Positions 1 through 11,132 of a stretch of 64,000 nucleotides of DNA are shown in pieces. Numbering within the stretch: position 1 is the stretch's first letter; each line of letters starts with the position of its first letter. Origin of the DNA: Azohydromonas aeria. Lineage in GTDB: Bacteria > Pseudomonadota > Gammaproteobacteria > Burkholderiales > Burkholderiaceae_C. The stretch covers positions 1 through 64,000 of the forward strand of contig NZ_VIDQ01000008.1 of NCBI RefSeq assembly GCF_009760915.1, given 5' to 3'. Under the pieces are notes generated by a model, which was not told the origin of the DNA, ran no database searches, and saw only the letters and a list, made by a program, of their open reading frames with translations. Made by a program: the position numbers and the translations under genes.

Positions 1-271
1 CCTCCGGGCTCGGCGCCCGCTGCGCCGCGGCCGCGGCCTGGGCCGCGGCGGCGGCGGCCGCCGCGCTGGCCGCCTCGTGCTCGGGCCGGTGGCTGCGCGC
101 GGGGTCCCAGCGCACGCGCTCCAGGCCCAGCTCGCGCAGGGTGTCGATCTGCGCCTGGCTGCTGATGACGAAGCTGTTGAGCGGAAAGGGGTGCGCGATC
201 CAGCTCAGCTCCAGCTGGATGAACATGCCCGGCCGCAGATCGCGGACGTCGATGGTGTCTGAAGGCGTCAT
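1..271 (-). CDS. HD-GYP phosphodiesterase, N-terminal part (DUF3391 domain)
   Basis: Start of a gene that runs leftward out of the window; 90 codons are visible. After the ATG the protein reads TPSDTIDVRDLRPGMFIQLE and continues with a motif around SWIAHPFPLNSF and a stretch ending LGLERVRWDPARS. This is the DUF3391 domain that usually precedes the HD-GYP domain of cyclic-di-GMP phosphodiesterases. It is followed by a long alanine-rich linker (about residues 70-90) at the window edge. The HD-GYP domain itself is not visible, so the enzymatic role is inferred from family architecture. The gene lies 123 bases downstream of the Lrp-type regulator on the same strand and probably has its own promoter. 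Confidence 0.75.
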   Translation of the reverse strand, partial: MTPSDTIDVRDLRPGMFIQLELSWIAHPFPLNSFVISSQAQIDTLRELGLERVRWDPARSHRPEHEAASAAAAAAAAQAAAAAQRAPSPE

Positions 272-394
272 CGCAACGGACCGCGCGCGCCCGGCGGGCG
301 CCGCAGACGGTCTGGTCCTGTCTCGATCGATGTCGGCAATGCAAAAGGAAACTTAAGGATAGTTACAAACGGGCGTGCGCCCGCTTGCCGCGCG

Positions 395-841
395 TCAAAC
401 CCGGCGCTGGATGCGTGTAGAAAGCACGATGGCCGAGGTGGTGCGCTCCACGCCGTCGAGCGCGCCGATGCGGTCGATGAGCGCGTCGAGCTCGCCGATG
501 GAGCCGGCGGCCAGCACGGCGATGAAGTCGAAGGGGCCGCTGACCGAGTGCAGCAGCCGCAGCTGCGGCACGCGCCGCAGCGCCGCCTCGATGGCGCCGC
601 CCTGCTTGGGCGCGGCCGTGATCAGCACGTGCGCCTGCACCAGCGGCCCCTCGGCCTCCTCGTTGACGACCACCGTGTAGCCCGAGATCACGCGCCGGCG
701 CTCCAGCCGCTGCAGCCGGCTCTGCACCGTGGTGCGCGACAGGCCGAGCTGGCGGCCTAGTTCGGCGGTGCTGGCGCGCGCGTTCTCGCGCAGCAGCGCC
801 AGCAGCGCGCGGTCCACCTCGTCGAGGGATTCGTCGGCCAT
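395..841 (-). CDS. Lrp/AsnC family transcriptional regulator
   Basis: 148-residue protein, the usual Lrp/AsnC length. An N-terminal winged helix-turn-helix (about residues 5-50, with LGRQLGLSRTTVQSRLQRLE) is followed by a RAM effector-binding domain (about 65-140, with LLHSVSGPFDFIAVLAA). I chose the ATG at 841 because the preceding 29 in-frame codons do not resemble Lrp proteins. The gene is divergent from the saccharopine-dehydrogenase-like gene at 961, with 119 bases between them. Lrp-type regulators often control a divergent amino-acid catabolic gene, so control of that neighbour, perhaps in response to lysine or a related amino acid, is likely but unproven. Confidence 0.9.
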   Translation of the reverse strand: MADESLDEVDRALLALLRENARASTAELGRQLGLSRTTVQSRLQRLERRRVISGYTVVVNEEAEGPLVQAHVLITAAPKQGGAIEAALRRVPQLRLLHSVSGPFDFIAVLAAGSIGELDALIDRIGALDGVERTTSAIVLSTRIQRRV

Positions 842-960
842 GCGCCGATTCTGGCCGTCAAAACGCCGAAACAGCCACGGCATGTCGTCGCGTTGTGGGC
901 TGCACGCTGCAACGCCGCGGGCCACCATCCCCCCACAGGACCACTCTCCAGGAGGTTGCG

Positions 961-2094
961 ATGAAGGACATCCTCGTGCTCGGTGCCGGCCGCGTCGGCA
1001 AGGTGGCGGCGCAGCTGCTGGCCGATTCGGGCGACTACGTCGTGACGCTGGCGGACCGCCACCCCGGCGCGCTGCAGGACTTCGGCCCGGCCTCGCTGCG
1101 CCGGCACACGCTGCAGCTCGATGCCGGCGACACCGCGGCGCTGGCCGCCGCGCTGCAGGGCCGCTTCGCCGTGCTCAATGCCTTTCCCTTCGACTGCGCC
1201 GCCACGGTCGCCGCGGCCGCGCGCGCGCAGGGCGTGCACTACCTGGACCTGACCGAGGACGTGGCCGCCACGCGCCGCATCAAGGCACTCGCGGCCGACG
1301 CGCCCTGCGCCTTCATCCCGCAGTGCGGGCTGGCGCCGGGCTTCGTCTCCATCGCCGCGGCCGACCTAGCGCGGCGCTTCGAGCGGCTGGAGAGCCTGCG
1401 CCTGCGCGTCGGCGCCCTGCCGCTCTACCCCAGCAACGCGCTGGACTACAACCTGACCTGGAGCACCGAGGGGCTGATCAACGAGTACATCCAGCCCTGC
1501 GAGGCCATCGTCGACGGGCGCCGCGCCGAGGTCGCCGCGCTGGAGGGGCTGGAGCAGTTCAGCCTGGACGGCGTGCGCTACGAGGCCTTCAACACCTCCG
1601 GCGGCCTGGGCACGCTGTGCGAGAGCTTCGAGGGCCGCGTGCGCGAGCTCAACTACCGCAGCATCCGCTACCCCGGCCACGGCGCGCTGATGAAGGCGCT
1701 CCTCAACGACCTGCGCCTGCGCGAGCGCCCGGCGCTGTTCAAGGAGATCCTGGAGCACGCCATTCCCGGCACCGAGCAGGACGTGGTGGTGATCTTCGTC
1801 ACCGCCACCGGCTGGCGCGACGGCCGCCTGGCCCAGCACAGCCTCTCGCGCCGCGTGCCCGGGCGCTGGCGCGCGCACGAGCCGCGCAGCGCCATCCAGC
1901 TCACCACCGCCGGCAGCGCCTGCGCCGTGCTCGACCTGCTGGCCCAGGGCCGGCTGCCGCAGCAGGGGTTCATTTGCCAGGAACAGATCCTGTTGCAGGA
2001 GTTCCTGACGAACCGCTTCGGCAGCATCTACGCCGACACCGGCGCCGACGACGCGGCGCCGGAAACGCCCTCGCCGCTGCCGCTGGCCGCTTGA
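961..2094 (+). CDS. Saccharopine dehydrogenase family oxidoreductase
   Basis: 377-residue protein with an N-terminal Rossmann nucleotide-binding motif (VLGAGRVGKVAAQLL, about residues 5-19) and the saccharopine dehydrogenase C-terminal fold, including the conserved segment CGLAPGFVSIAA around residue 122. The ATG at 961 is chosen because a strong ribosome binding site, AGGAGG, lies 5 bases upstream. Family members reduce or oxidise saccharopine or related amino-acid adducts with NAD(P). The divergent Lrp regulator supports a role in amino-acid catabolism, possibly lysine. The exact substrate cannot be read from the sequence. Confidence 0.8.
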   Translation: MKDILVLGAGRVGKVAAQLLADSGDYVVTLADRHPGALQDFGPASLRRHTLQLDAGDTAALAAALQGRFAVLNAFPFDCAATVAAAARAQGVHYLDLTEDVAATRRIKALAADAPCAFIPQCGLAPGFVSIAAADLARRFERLESLRLRVGALPLYPSNALDYNLTWSTEGLINEYIQPCEAIVDGRRAEVAALEGLEQFSLDGVRYEAFNTSGGLGTLCESFEGRVRELNYRSIRYPGHGALMKALLNDLRLRERPALFKEILEHAIPGTEQDVVVIFVTATGWRDGRLAQHSLSRRVPGRWRAHEPRSAIQLTTAGSACAVLDLLAQGRLPQQGFICQEQILLQEFLTNRFGSIYADTGADDAAPETPSPLPLAA

Positions 2095-2232
2095 CCCAAA
2101 GCATGTGCGCATGGCGCACAAACCCGTTCCGCGCCCGGCGACAGCGCGGAACGGAGTGCCTACATTCCGGACACTGAATCAACTGCATGACGCCGGCCGA
2201 AGCCGCCGGCGCAGCGTCCGGAGACAACGCCC

Positions 2233-3054
2233 ATGGCCGCCCGCCGGTCCCTCATCCCGCCCGACACGTCCGCGCCGGACGCCGCCGCCGAGGCCCCGGC
2301 CGCGCGCGACCGCGACCGCGTCGCTGCGCTGGAGAAGGGGCTGCAGGTCATCGAGGCCTTCGATCAGGAGCGCCCGCGCCTGACCATCAGCGAGGTGGCC
2401 GAGCGCACGGGCCTGACGCGCGCCGCCGCGCGCCGCTACCTGCTGACGCTGTGCGAGCTGGGCTTCGCCAGCCAGGACCGCAACCTCTTCGCGCTCACGG
2501 CCAAGGTGCTGCGCCTGTCGCAGAGCTACATGCACTCGGCGCGGCTGCCGCGCATCGTGCAGCCGGAGCTGATGAAGCTGTCGCACGCGCTCAAGGAGGC
2601 GTCCTCGGCCGGCGTGCTCGACGGCAGCGACGTCCTCTGCGTGGCCGCCACCAGCGCCGGCCGCGTCATCTCCAGCACGCTGCAGCCGGGCACGCGCGTG
2701 CCGGCCTGGTGCACCGCCAACGGCCGCGTGCTGCTGTCGGCCTGGCCGCAGGAGGCCGTGCGCGCCTGGATCGCGCAGCAGTCGCTGCAGCCGCGCACCG
2801 CCCAGACCGTGACCGACCCCGAGGCGCTGGCCGCCGAGATCGAGCGCGTGCGCGCCCGGGGCCATGCCGCGGTGGACCAGGAATTCGAGCCCGGGCTGCG
2901 CACCGTGTCGGTGCCGCTGCTGGACTACCGCGGCCAGACGGTGGCCGCGCTCAACGTCAGCGTCCATGCCTCGCGCATGGAGCTGCACGAATTGCAGGAG
3001 GCGGCCTTGCCGCCCCTGCGCCAGGCCCAGGCGCACCTGCGCCAGATCCTGTGA
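2233..3054 (+). CDS. IclR family transcriptional regulator (PobR/PcaR type)
   Basis: 273-residue protein. An N-terminal extension of about 30 residues precedes an IclR winged helix-turn-helix (about 31-90, with LTISEVAERTGLTRAAARRY) and an IclR effector-binding domain (about 100-270, with GTRVPAWCTANGRVLLSAW). The phrase VAALEKGLQVIEAFDQERPR is typical of the PcaR/PobR branch that responds to aromatic acids. It lies 64 bases upstream of pobA on the same strand, so it is probably the activator of 4-hydroxybenzoate hydroxylation. A GGAG lies 9-10 bases before the ATG. Confidence 0.88.
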   Translation: MAARRSLIPPDTSAPDAAAEAPAARDRDRVAALEKGLQVIEAFDQERPRLTISEVAERTGLTRAAARRYLLTLCELGFASQDRNLFALTAKVLRLSQSYMHSARLPRIVQPELMKLSHALKEASSAGVLDGSDVLCVAATSAGRVISSTLQPGTRVPAWCTANGRVLLSAWPQEAVRAWIAQQSLQPRTAQTVTDPEALAAEIERVRARGHAAVDQEFEPGLRTVSVPLLDYRGQTVAALNVSVHASRMELHELQEAALPPLRQAQAHLRQIL

Positions 3055-3094
3055 CGCCGCGCCTTCCGCCCCTGCCCCCGCATCACCCCCCTGA

Positions 3095-4306
<1,212 letters not shown>

Positions 4307-4318
4307 AGCCGGGTTTTC

Positions 4319-4386
4319 CGTTCGTCCTGATGCTTCGATACCTCAGCACAGGGCGCGCCCTGCGGGCGCGTCGAAGGATGAACGGC
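4319..4386. repeat. Dispersed palindromic repeat, long form (copy 1)
   Basis: About 67 bases running from CCGTTCGTCCTGATGC to GAAGGATGAACGG. The outer arms are inverted (CCGTTCGTCCT against AGGATGAACGG) and enclose TTCGATACCTCAG and a self-complementary CAGGGCGCGCCCTG. The same long form occurs inverted at 27091-27158, and short forms occur elsewhere in the window. Confidence 0.8.
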
Positions 4387-4432
4387 CCAAGCCGTGATGC
4401 CGCCATCGGTGCCACGGCGGACGGCGACAATG

Positions 4433-4462
4433 AGAACGGGCGCCCCGCGGGGCGCCCGTTCT
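4433..4462 (+). terminator. Hairpin terminator after pobA
   Basis: Perfect inverted repeat with 14-base arms (4433-4446 and 4449-4462), followed by TCATTTCC. It sits between pobA and the next gene and probably ends the pobA transcript, although the U-tract is weak. Confidence 0.75.
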
Positions 4463-4503
4463 TCATTTCCCCGCGACAAACGCACCCACCGGAGACATCC
4501 CCC

Positions 4504-4809
4504 GTGATCCTCGAACTGGTTGACATCCGCATCCACCCAGGCCAGCAGGCCGCCTTCGACGAGGCCGTGCAGCGCGGCCTGTCCACCGTGATCGGCCCGT
4601 TCCCGGGCTGCCGCGGCTGGAAGGTGAACAAGGGGATCGAGTCCCCCGAGCGCTACGTCGTGCAGATCTTCTGGGACACGCTGGAGGACCACACCGTGCG
4701 CTTCCGCGGCTCGGAGGCCTTCGCCGCTTGGCGCGCCATCGTCGGGCCGTTCTTCGCGCAGCCGCCCGTGGTCGAGCATTTCGAGTTCGTGGGCAAGAGC
4801 GAGGGATAA
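4504..4809 (+). CDS. Antibiotic biosynthesis monooxygenase (ABM) fold protein
   Basis: 101-residue protein starting at a GTG with GGAG 8 bases upstream; no ATG is available. The sequence has the ferredoxin-like ABM pattern: beta strand ILELVDIRIHPGQQAAFDEA, the GCRGWKVNKGIESPERYVVQ strand pair, then FWDTLEDHTVRFRGSEAFAAW. Such proteins act as cofactor-independent monooxygenases or small-molecule binding proteins. Position after pobA suggests a link to aromatic metabolism, but the terminator between them argues for separate transcription. Substrate unknown. Confidence 0.75.
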   Translation: MILELVDIRIHPGQQAAFDEAVQRGLSTVIGPFPGCRGWKVNKGIESPERYVVQIFWDTLEDHTVRFRGSEAFAAWRAIVGPFFAQPPVVEHFEFVGKSEG

Positions 4810-4840
4810 AAGTGCCTTGGCGGAGGCATGCCAGCGTGGA

Positions 4841-4955
4841 CGTGTATAGAAAACTTGCTTTTTCTATGCACGTTGGTTTGGGCGTGCATAGGAAACCGGC
4901 TTTTTCTATACACGTTGCACAGCACGTGCACAGAAAACCGTGTCTTTGATGCACG
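4841..4955. promoter_or_regulatory. Array of three imperfect palindromes at 42-bp spacing before fic
   Basis: Three units start at 4841, 4883 and 4925. Each has a left arm like CGTGTATAGAAAA, a 5-6 base spacer and a right arm like TTTTCTATGCACG, about 32 bases in all, separated by 10-11 bases. Units 1 and 2 match best; unit 3 is the most diverged. The 42-bp period equals four turns of B-DNA, so a protein bound to each would sit on the same face. The array ends 21 bases before the fic ATG and is plausibly an operator. A dispersed tandem repeat that merely landed here is the alternative. Confidence 0.7.
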
Positions 4956-4976
4956 TTCGCAAGGTGCAGAACCGCA

Positions 4977-6065
4977 ATGACCCAGCTTCCACCGCTTGAA
5001 ACCTTGGATGCCAGCCGCTTTGACCGGCCAGACATTCTCAAGCAGCTCATGCTTGCCAGCCGCTACCTGGCGGAACTCAAGGGCGTGGCGGCCTCCATTC
5101 CGCACCAGGGCATCCTGATCAACACGCTGGGCATGCAGGAGGCCAAGGACAGCTCGGCCATCGAAAACATCGTCACCACGCACGACGAGCTGTTCAAGGA
5201 TGACGCCTTTCCCGAGGCTGCCGTGAACCCGGCCGCCAAGGAGGTGCTGCGCTACCGGCAGGCGCTGCACGTCGGCTTCAACGCCGTGCGACAGTCCGGG
5301 CTCCTCACCGTCAACCACATCCTGGAGATCCAGGCTGAGCTGGAGCGCAACAATGCCGGGCTGCGCCGCCTGCCCGGCACCGCGCTGAAGGACGGCGGCG
5401 GGCACACCGTCTACATGCCGCCTCAGGAGCCCGAGCACATCGTTACCCTGATGCGGGATCTGGAGCGTTTCATGAACGACGACGCGCTCTCGCCGCTGGA
5501 TCCGCTGGTCAAGATGGCGCTGCTACACCACCAGTTCGAGAGCATTCACCCGTTCTACGACGGCAACGGCCGCACGGGGCGCATCCTCAACGTGCTGTAT
5601 CTGGTGAAGCAGGGCCTGCTCGACATTCCGGTGCTCTACCTCAGCCGCCATATCGTGCGCACCAAGGCGGATTACTACCGGCTGCTGCAGAGCGTGCGCG
5701 ACGTGGGCAATTGGGAGGACTGGGTGCTGTACGTGCTAACTGCCGTGGAGCGGTGCGCGCGCGAAGGCGTGGTCACTGTCAACGCCATCAAGCGGGCGCT
5801 GCTGGACACCAAGCACCGCATCCGCGAACAGCATCGCTTCTACAGCCAGGACCTGATCAACAACCTGTTCACTCACCCGTACACCAAAATCGAATTCATC
5901 GAAAGGGATTTGCGCGTATCGCGGGTAACAGCCACCAAATATCTTGACGCATTGACCGACACCGGGTTTTTGCATAAACAGAAAATTGGCAGATCCAATT
6001 ACTACATCAATATTGCACTCAACGACATCCTGACCGGCGACAGCATGCAAGACAGCCCCAATTGA
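4977..6065 (+). CDS. Fic family protein with C-terminal winged helix
   Basis: 362 residues. The Fic active-site motif HPFYDGNGRTGR begins at His191, with all catalytic residues present, so it should transfer AMP or another phosphate-containing group to target hydroxyls. The N-terminal inhibitory helix motif [S/T]xxxE[G/N] is present as S59-S-A-I-E63-N64, which makes it a class II Fic protein with built-in inhibition. The C-terminal region (about 270-350, with IEFIERDLRVSRVTATKYLDALT) looks like a winged helix that could bind DNA. Composition drifts to lower GC near the 3' end. The palindrome array directly upstream is a candidate operator for autoregulation. Targets are unknown. Confidence 0.92.
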   Translation: MTQLPPLETLDASRFDRPDILKQLMLASRYLAELKGVAASIPHQGILINTLGMQEAKDSSAIENIVTTHDELFKDDAFPEAAVNPAAKEVLRYRQALHVGFNAVRQSGLLTVNHILEIQAELERNNAGLRRLPGTALKDGGGHTVYMPPQEPEHIVTLMRDLERFMNDDALSPLDPLVKMALLHHQFESIHPFYDGNGRTGRILNVLYLVKQGLLDIPVLYLSRHIVRTKADYYRLLQSVRDVGNWEDWVLYVLTAVERCAREGVVTVNAIKRALLDTKHRIREQHRFYSQDLINNLFTHPYTKIEFIERDLRVSRVTATKYLDALTDTGFLHKQKIGRSNYYINIALNDILTGDSMQDSPN

Positions 6066-6235
6066 CCAAGTCGATCAAGAATTTCTTTGCCAGTGGCGGC
6101 ATTCAGCACAAAAACCTTTTTCCATTCCGCTGCCGTGCATGGAAACATCATGACCAAGGGAATGTAACCCTGCATCCTTGCTAATGCAAATCAGCTGCGA
6201 ACTCCTTTTTAATGCTTTGGCGATGGCTTGGGAAA
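6066..6235. other. Intergenic, no gene recognised
   Basis: Moderate-GC sequence between fic and the helicase remnant. A 57-codon frame on the minus strand (6002-6175) overlaps the fic 3' end and matches no family I recognise, so it is not called. The stretch is probably eroded DNA together with the following pseudogene. Confidence 0.4.
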
Positions 6236-6386
6236 GGCGACGACGTGGTGCCCCTGATAGAACGCGTCGAACCACAACACCGAGCGCCACCTGCTCTACG
6301 TCGCCTGCACCCGGGCCCGGGACCACTTATTGGTCACAGGCGTCAAGCCGGTGTCGGAGTTCCTGGACGACCTGATGGGCACCTGA
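6236..6386 (+). pseudogene. Remnant of a UvrD/Rep-type helicase C-terminus
   Basis: Two short coding fragments in different frames together spell the end of a superfamily I helicase. The first (about 6236-6270) reads GDDVVPLIERVE. After a frame break the second (6261-6386) reads TERHLLYVACTRARDHLLVT and then VKPVSEFLDDLMGT before a TGA. LLYVACTRARD is the hallmark motif VI of UvrD/Rep/PcrA-type helicases. The rest of the gene is gone and no start or helicase core is present. It marks a deletion in this accessory stretch next to fic. Confidence 0.65.
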
Positions 6387-6532
6387 CGGATTCGGGCGAG
6401 GGTTGAGGCGCCGCCGCGGCGTGAAATCGTGCCGTGAAGACCCGGCGGGCCGTGAGGGCAGCGCGTCTAGACTGAGGCGCGCATTACACGCCCTCACACC
6501 TTGCGGTCGGATCTTTCGGGCCGTCGTCGCCC

Positions 6533-9277
<2,745 letters not shown>

Positions 9278-9302
9278 GCCGGAACCCGGCCCGGCGCTGA
9301 AG

Positions 9303-10211
9303 TCACGCCTTCGCCCCGGCCAGCCACAGCAGCGCCGGCGCCAGCAGCACCGCCGCGAGGGTGGAGACCAGCACGCCGCCGGCGGTGGTCTCGCCGTGGG
9401 GCGTGAGGCGCTCGGCGTAGAGGTAGCTGGCCACGGCCACCGGCATGGCCAGCTGCAGCAGCATCACGCCCGCAGCCAGCGGCGGCAGGCCCAGCAGCGC
9501 GCCCACGGCCAGGCCCGCGAGCGTGCCCGCCACGAGCCGGATGCCGCCCAGCCGCGCGCCCTGGCGCAGGCTGCCGCGCGACACCGTCACCAGCGCGTAG
9601 CCCAGGCTCAGCAGCATCAACGGCACCGTCATCGAGCCCACCAGCCGCGCGCTCTCCAGCACCGGCATGGGCACCGACCAGCCGCCGGCGCGCAGCGCCA
9701 CCGCGGCGGCCACGGCGTAGAGTACGCCGCGCGGCATGCGCGTGCGCTGCGCCGACGAGCGCGTGAGCGTCCACACGCCCACGGTGTGCTGGCAGATGGA
9801 GGTGACGGCGAAGGCCGCCACCGCGATGGCCAGCCCTTCCGGGCCGAAGGCCAGCTGCGCCAGCGGCAGCCCCAGGTTGCCGGCATTGGGCAGCACCGCC
9901 GCGGGCAGCAGCGCCAGCACCGGCAGGCTCATCAGCCGCAGCGCCAGCGCCGCCATGGCCGCGGCCAGCGCCAGGCCCAGCACCGTGGCGGCACCGGCCT
10001 GCAGCAGCGCGGGGCCGGAGAGCGGCGTGCTCAGCAGCGTGTGGAAGACCAGCGCCGGCGTGGCGAAGTGGGCCGCCAGCACCGAGATGAACTCGCCGGG
10101 AAACGGCTTCTTCTTCCAGGCCCAGAAGGATCCCACCGCGGCGCAGGCCACCACCGGCAGCAGCAGCGCGGCAATGCGCAGGTAGAGGGCCAAGCCGTCG
10201 AGGAGGGTCAT
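9303..10211 (-). CDS. AEC family transporter (auxin efflux carrier/malate permease type)
   Basis: 302-residue integral membrane protein with about ten hydrophobic segments. The conserved AEC feature PNAGNLGLPLAQLAFG (about residues 118-133) and the C-terminal LQLAMPVAVASYLYAER (about 257-273) are visible. AEC proteins export or exchange organic anions such as malate. I chose the ATG at 10211 because the 22 preceding in-frame codons read through a terminator hairpin and are not conserved in type. It converges on the hybrid kinase with 25 bases between stops. Substrate not predictable. Confidence 0.88.
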   Translation of the reverse strand: MTLLDGLALYLRIAALLLPVVACAAVGSFWAWKKKPFPGEFISVLAAHFATPALVFHTLLSTPLSGPALLQAGAATVLGLALAAAMAALALRLMSLPVLALLPAAVLPNAGNLGLPLAQLAFGPEGLAIAVAAFAVTSICQHTVGVWTLTRSSAQRTRMPRGVLYAVAAAVALRAGGWSVPMPVLESARLVGSMTVPLMLLSLGYALVTVSRGSLRQGARLGGIRLVAGTLAGLAVGALLGLPPLAAGVMLLQLAMPVAVASYLYAERLTPHGETTAGGVLVSTLAAVLLAPALLWLAGAKA

Positions 10212-10234
10212 GCGCGGCAAAAGTGAAGGCAAAG

Positions 10235-10270
10235 AAAAAAGCCCCGTGCATCGCTGCGCGGGGCTTTTTT
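10235..10270 (-). terminator. Intrinsic terminator after tRNA-Phe (bidirectional)
   Basis: Arms AAAAAAGCCCCG (10235-10246) and CGGGGCTTTTTT (10259-10270) form a strong hairpin with runs of A and T on both sides. It lies 9 bases beyond the CCA end of tRNA-Phe and just before the AEC gene start. Confidence 0.9.
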
Positions 10271-10278
10271 CTTTCATC

Positions 10279-10354
10279 TGGTGGCCAAGGGCGGAATCGA
10301 ACCACCGACACGCGGATTTTCAATCCGCTGCTCTACCAACTGAGCTACTTGGCC
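10279..10354 (-). tRNA. tRNA-Phe (anticodon GAA)
   Basis: 76 bases on the minus strand with a complete cloverleaf. It starts GGCCAAGTAGCTCAGTTGGT, has the anticodon stem-loop GCGGATTGAAAATCCGC with anticodon GAA, the T-arm GGTTCGATTCC, and ends CTTGGCCACCA with an encoded CCA. A TAGAAT box lies 13 bases upstream and an intrinsic terminator follows. Confidence 0.98.
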
Positions 10355-10366
10355 GTGAAGCTGCGC

Positions 10367-10372
10367 ATTCTA
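10367..10372 (-). promoter_or_regulatory. Probable -10 box of the tRNA-Phe promoter
   Basis: TAGAAT on the minus strand, placed to start transcription a few bases before the mature tRNA. I see no good -35 match at the usual distance. Confidence 0.5.
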
Positions 10373-10416
10373 GCACAGCATTTTTTGCAATCCCACTGTC
10401 GGGTGAAAAAACTTTT

Positions 10417-11088
10417 TCAGGCGCCGCCGCGCTTGTTGCGCGAGAGGTCGACGCCCAGCTGCTTGAGCTTGCGGTAGAGGTGCGTGCGCTCCAGGCCGGT
10501 CTTCTCGGCCACGCGGGTCATGGAGCCGTTCTCCTTGGCCAGGTGGAACTCGAAGTAGGTCTTCTCGAAGGCGTCGCGCGCCTCGCGCAGCGGGCGGTCG
10601 AGCTCGAAGCTGAACTCGCTGCTGAGCGCGCCGCCCAGGTTCAGCGGCTGCAGCCCGGCGAAGCCGCCGGCCGGGCCGATCGCGCCGTCGGCCGCGGCGT
10701 CGGCGCCGGGCGCGCCTGGCGCGCTGGGCTTGGTCAGGCCCTGCTCCACCGCGCGCAGCAGCTTCTGCAGCGTGATGGGCTTTTCCAGGAAGGCCATGGC
10801 GCCGTAGCGCGTGGCCTCCACGGCGGTGTCGATGGTGCCGTGGCCGCTCATCATGATCACGGGCATGGTCAGCTGCCCGGTGCTGCCCCATTCCTTGAGC
10901 AGCGTCACGCCGTCCACGTCGGGCATCCAGATGTCGAGCAGCACCAGGTCCGGACGCATGCGCTCGCGCATGGCGCGCGCCTGCGCGGCGTTCTCGGCCA
11001 GCTCCACGCTGTGGCCTTCGTCCGCCAGGATCTCCGAGAGCAGCGCGCGGATGCCCAGTTCGTCGTCAACAACAAGGATGGTCGCCAT
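10417..11088 (-). CDS. NtrX-like response regulator lacking the AAA+ domain
   Basis: 223 residues. An N-terminal receiver (1-120) carries the phospho-acceptor Asp52 in LVLLDIWMPD. A low-complexity alanine/glycine linker follows (about 130-160). A Fis-type helix-turn-helix closes the protein (about 180-220, with VAEKTGLERTHLYRKLKQLG). Classical NtrX has about 450 residues with a sigma-54-interacting AAA+ domain in the middle; that domain is absent here, so this protein cannot activate sigma-54 polymerase the usual way. It follows the NtrY-like kinase by 44 bases in the same operon and is its obvious partner. Start is at MATILVVDDE. Confidence 0.88.
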   Translation of the reverse strand: MATILVVDDELGIRALLSEILADEGHSVELAENAAQARAMRERMRPDLVLLDIWMPDVDGVTLLKEWGSTGQLTMPVIMMSGHGTIDTAVEATRYGAMAFLEKPITLQKLLRAVEQGLTKPSAPGAPGADAAADGAIGPAGGFAGLQPLNLGGALSSEFSFELDRPLREARDAFEKTYFEFHLAKENGSMTRVAEKTGLERTHLYRKLKQLGVDLSRNKRGGA

Positions 11089-11132
11089 GGATGCTCGGTG
11101 CGCGCGCGGCCGCCTCACTCAATTTCATTTGA

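Noticed and set aside
4728..4949. Small frame with repeated RKPAFSIHV-like peptides across the palindrome array
   Set aside because: The repetition is a consequence of a 42-bp (14-codon) DNA period; similar peptides appear on both strands and there is no ribosome binding site.
6002..6175. 57-codon minus-strand frame overlapping the fic 3' end
   Set aside because: No recognised family, no clear ribosome binding site and overlap with a real gene.
10405..10420. TGAAAAAACTTTTTCA palindrome at the ntrX stop as an operator
   Set aside because: It is a simple A/T palindrome at a gene end; termination or chance explains it better than regulation.
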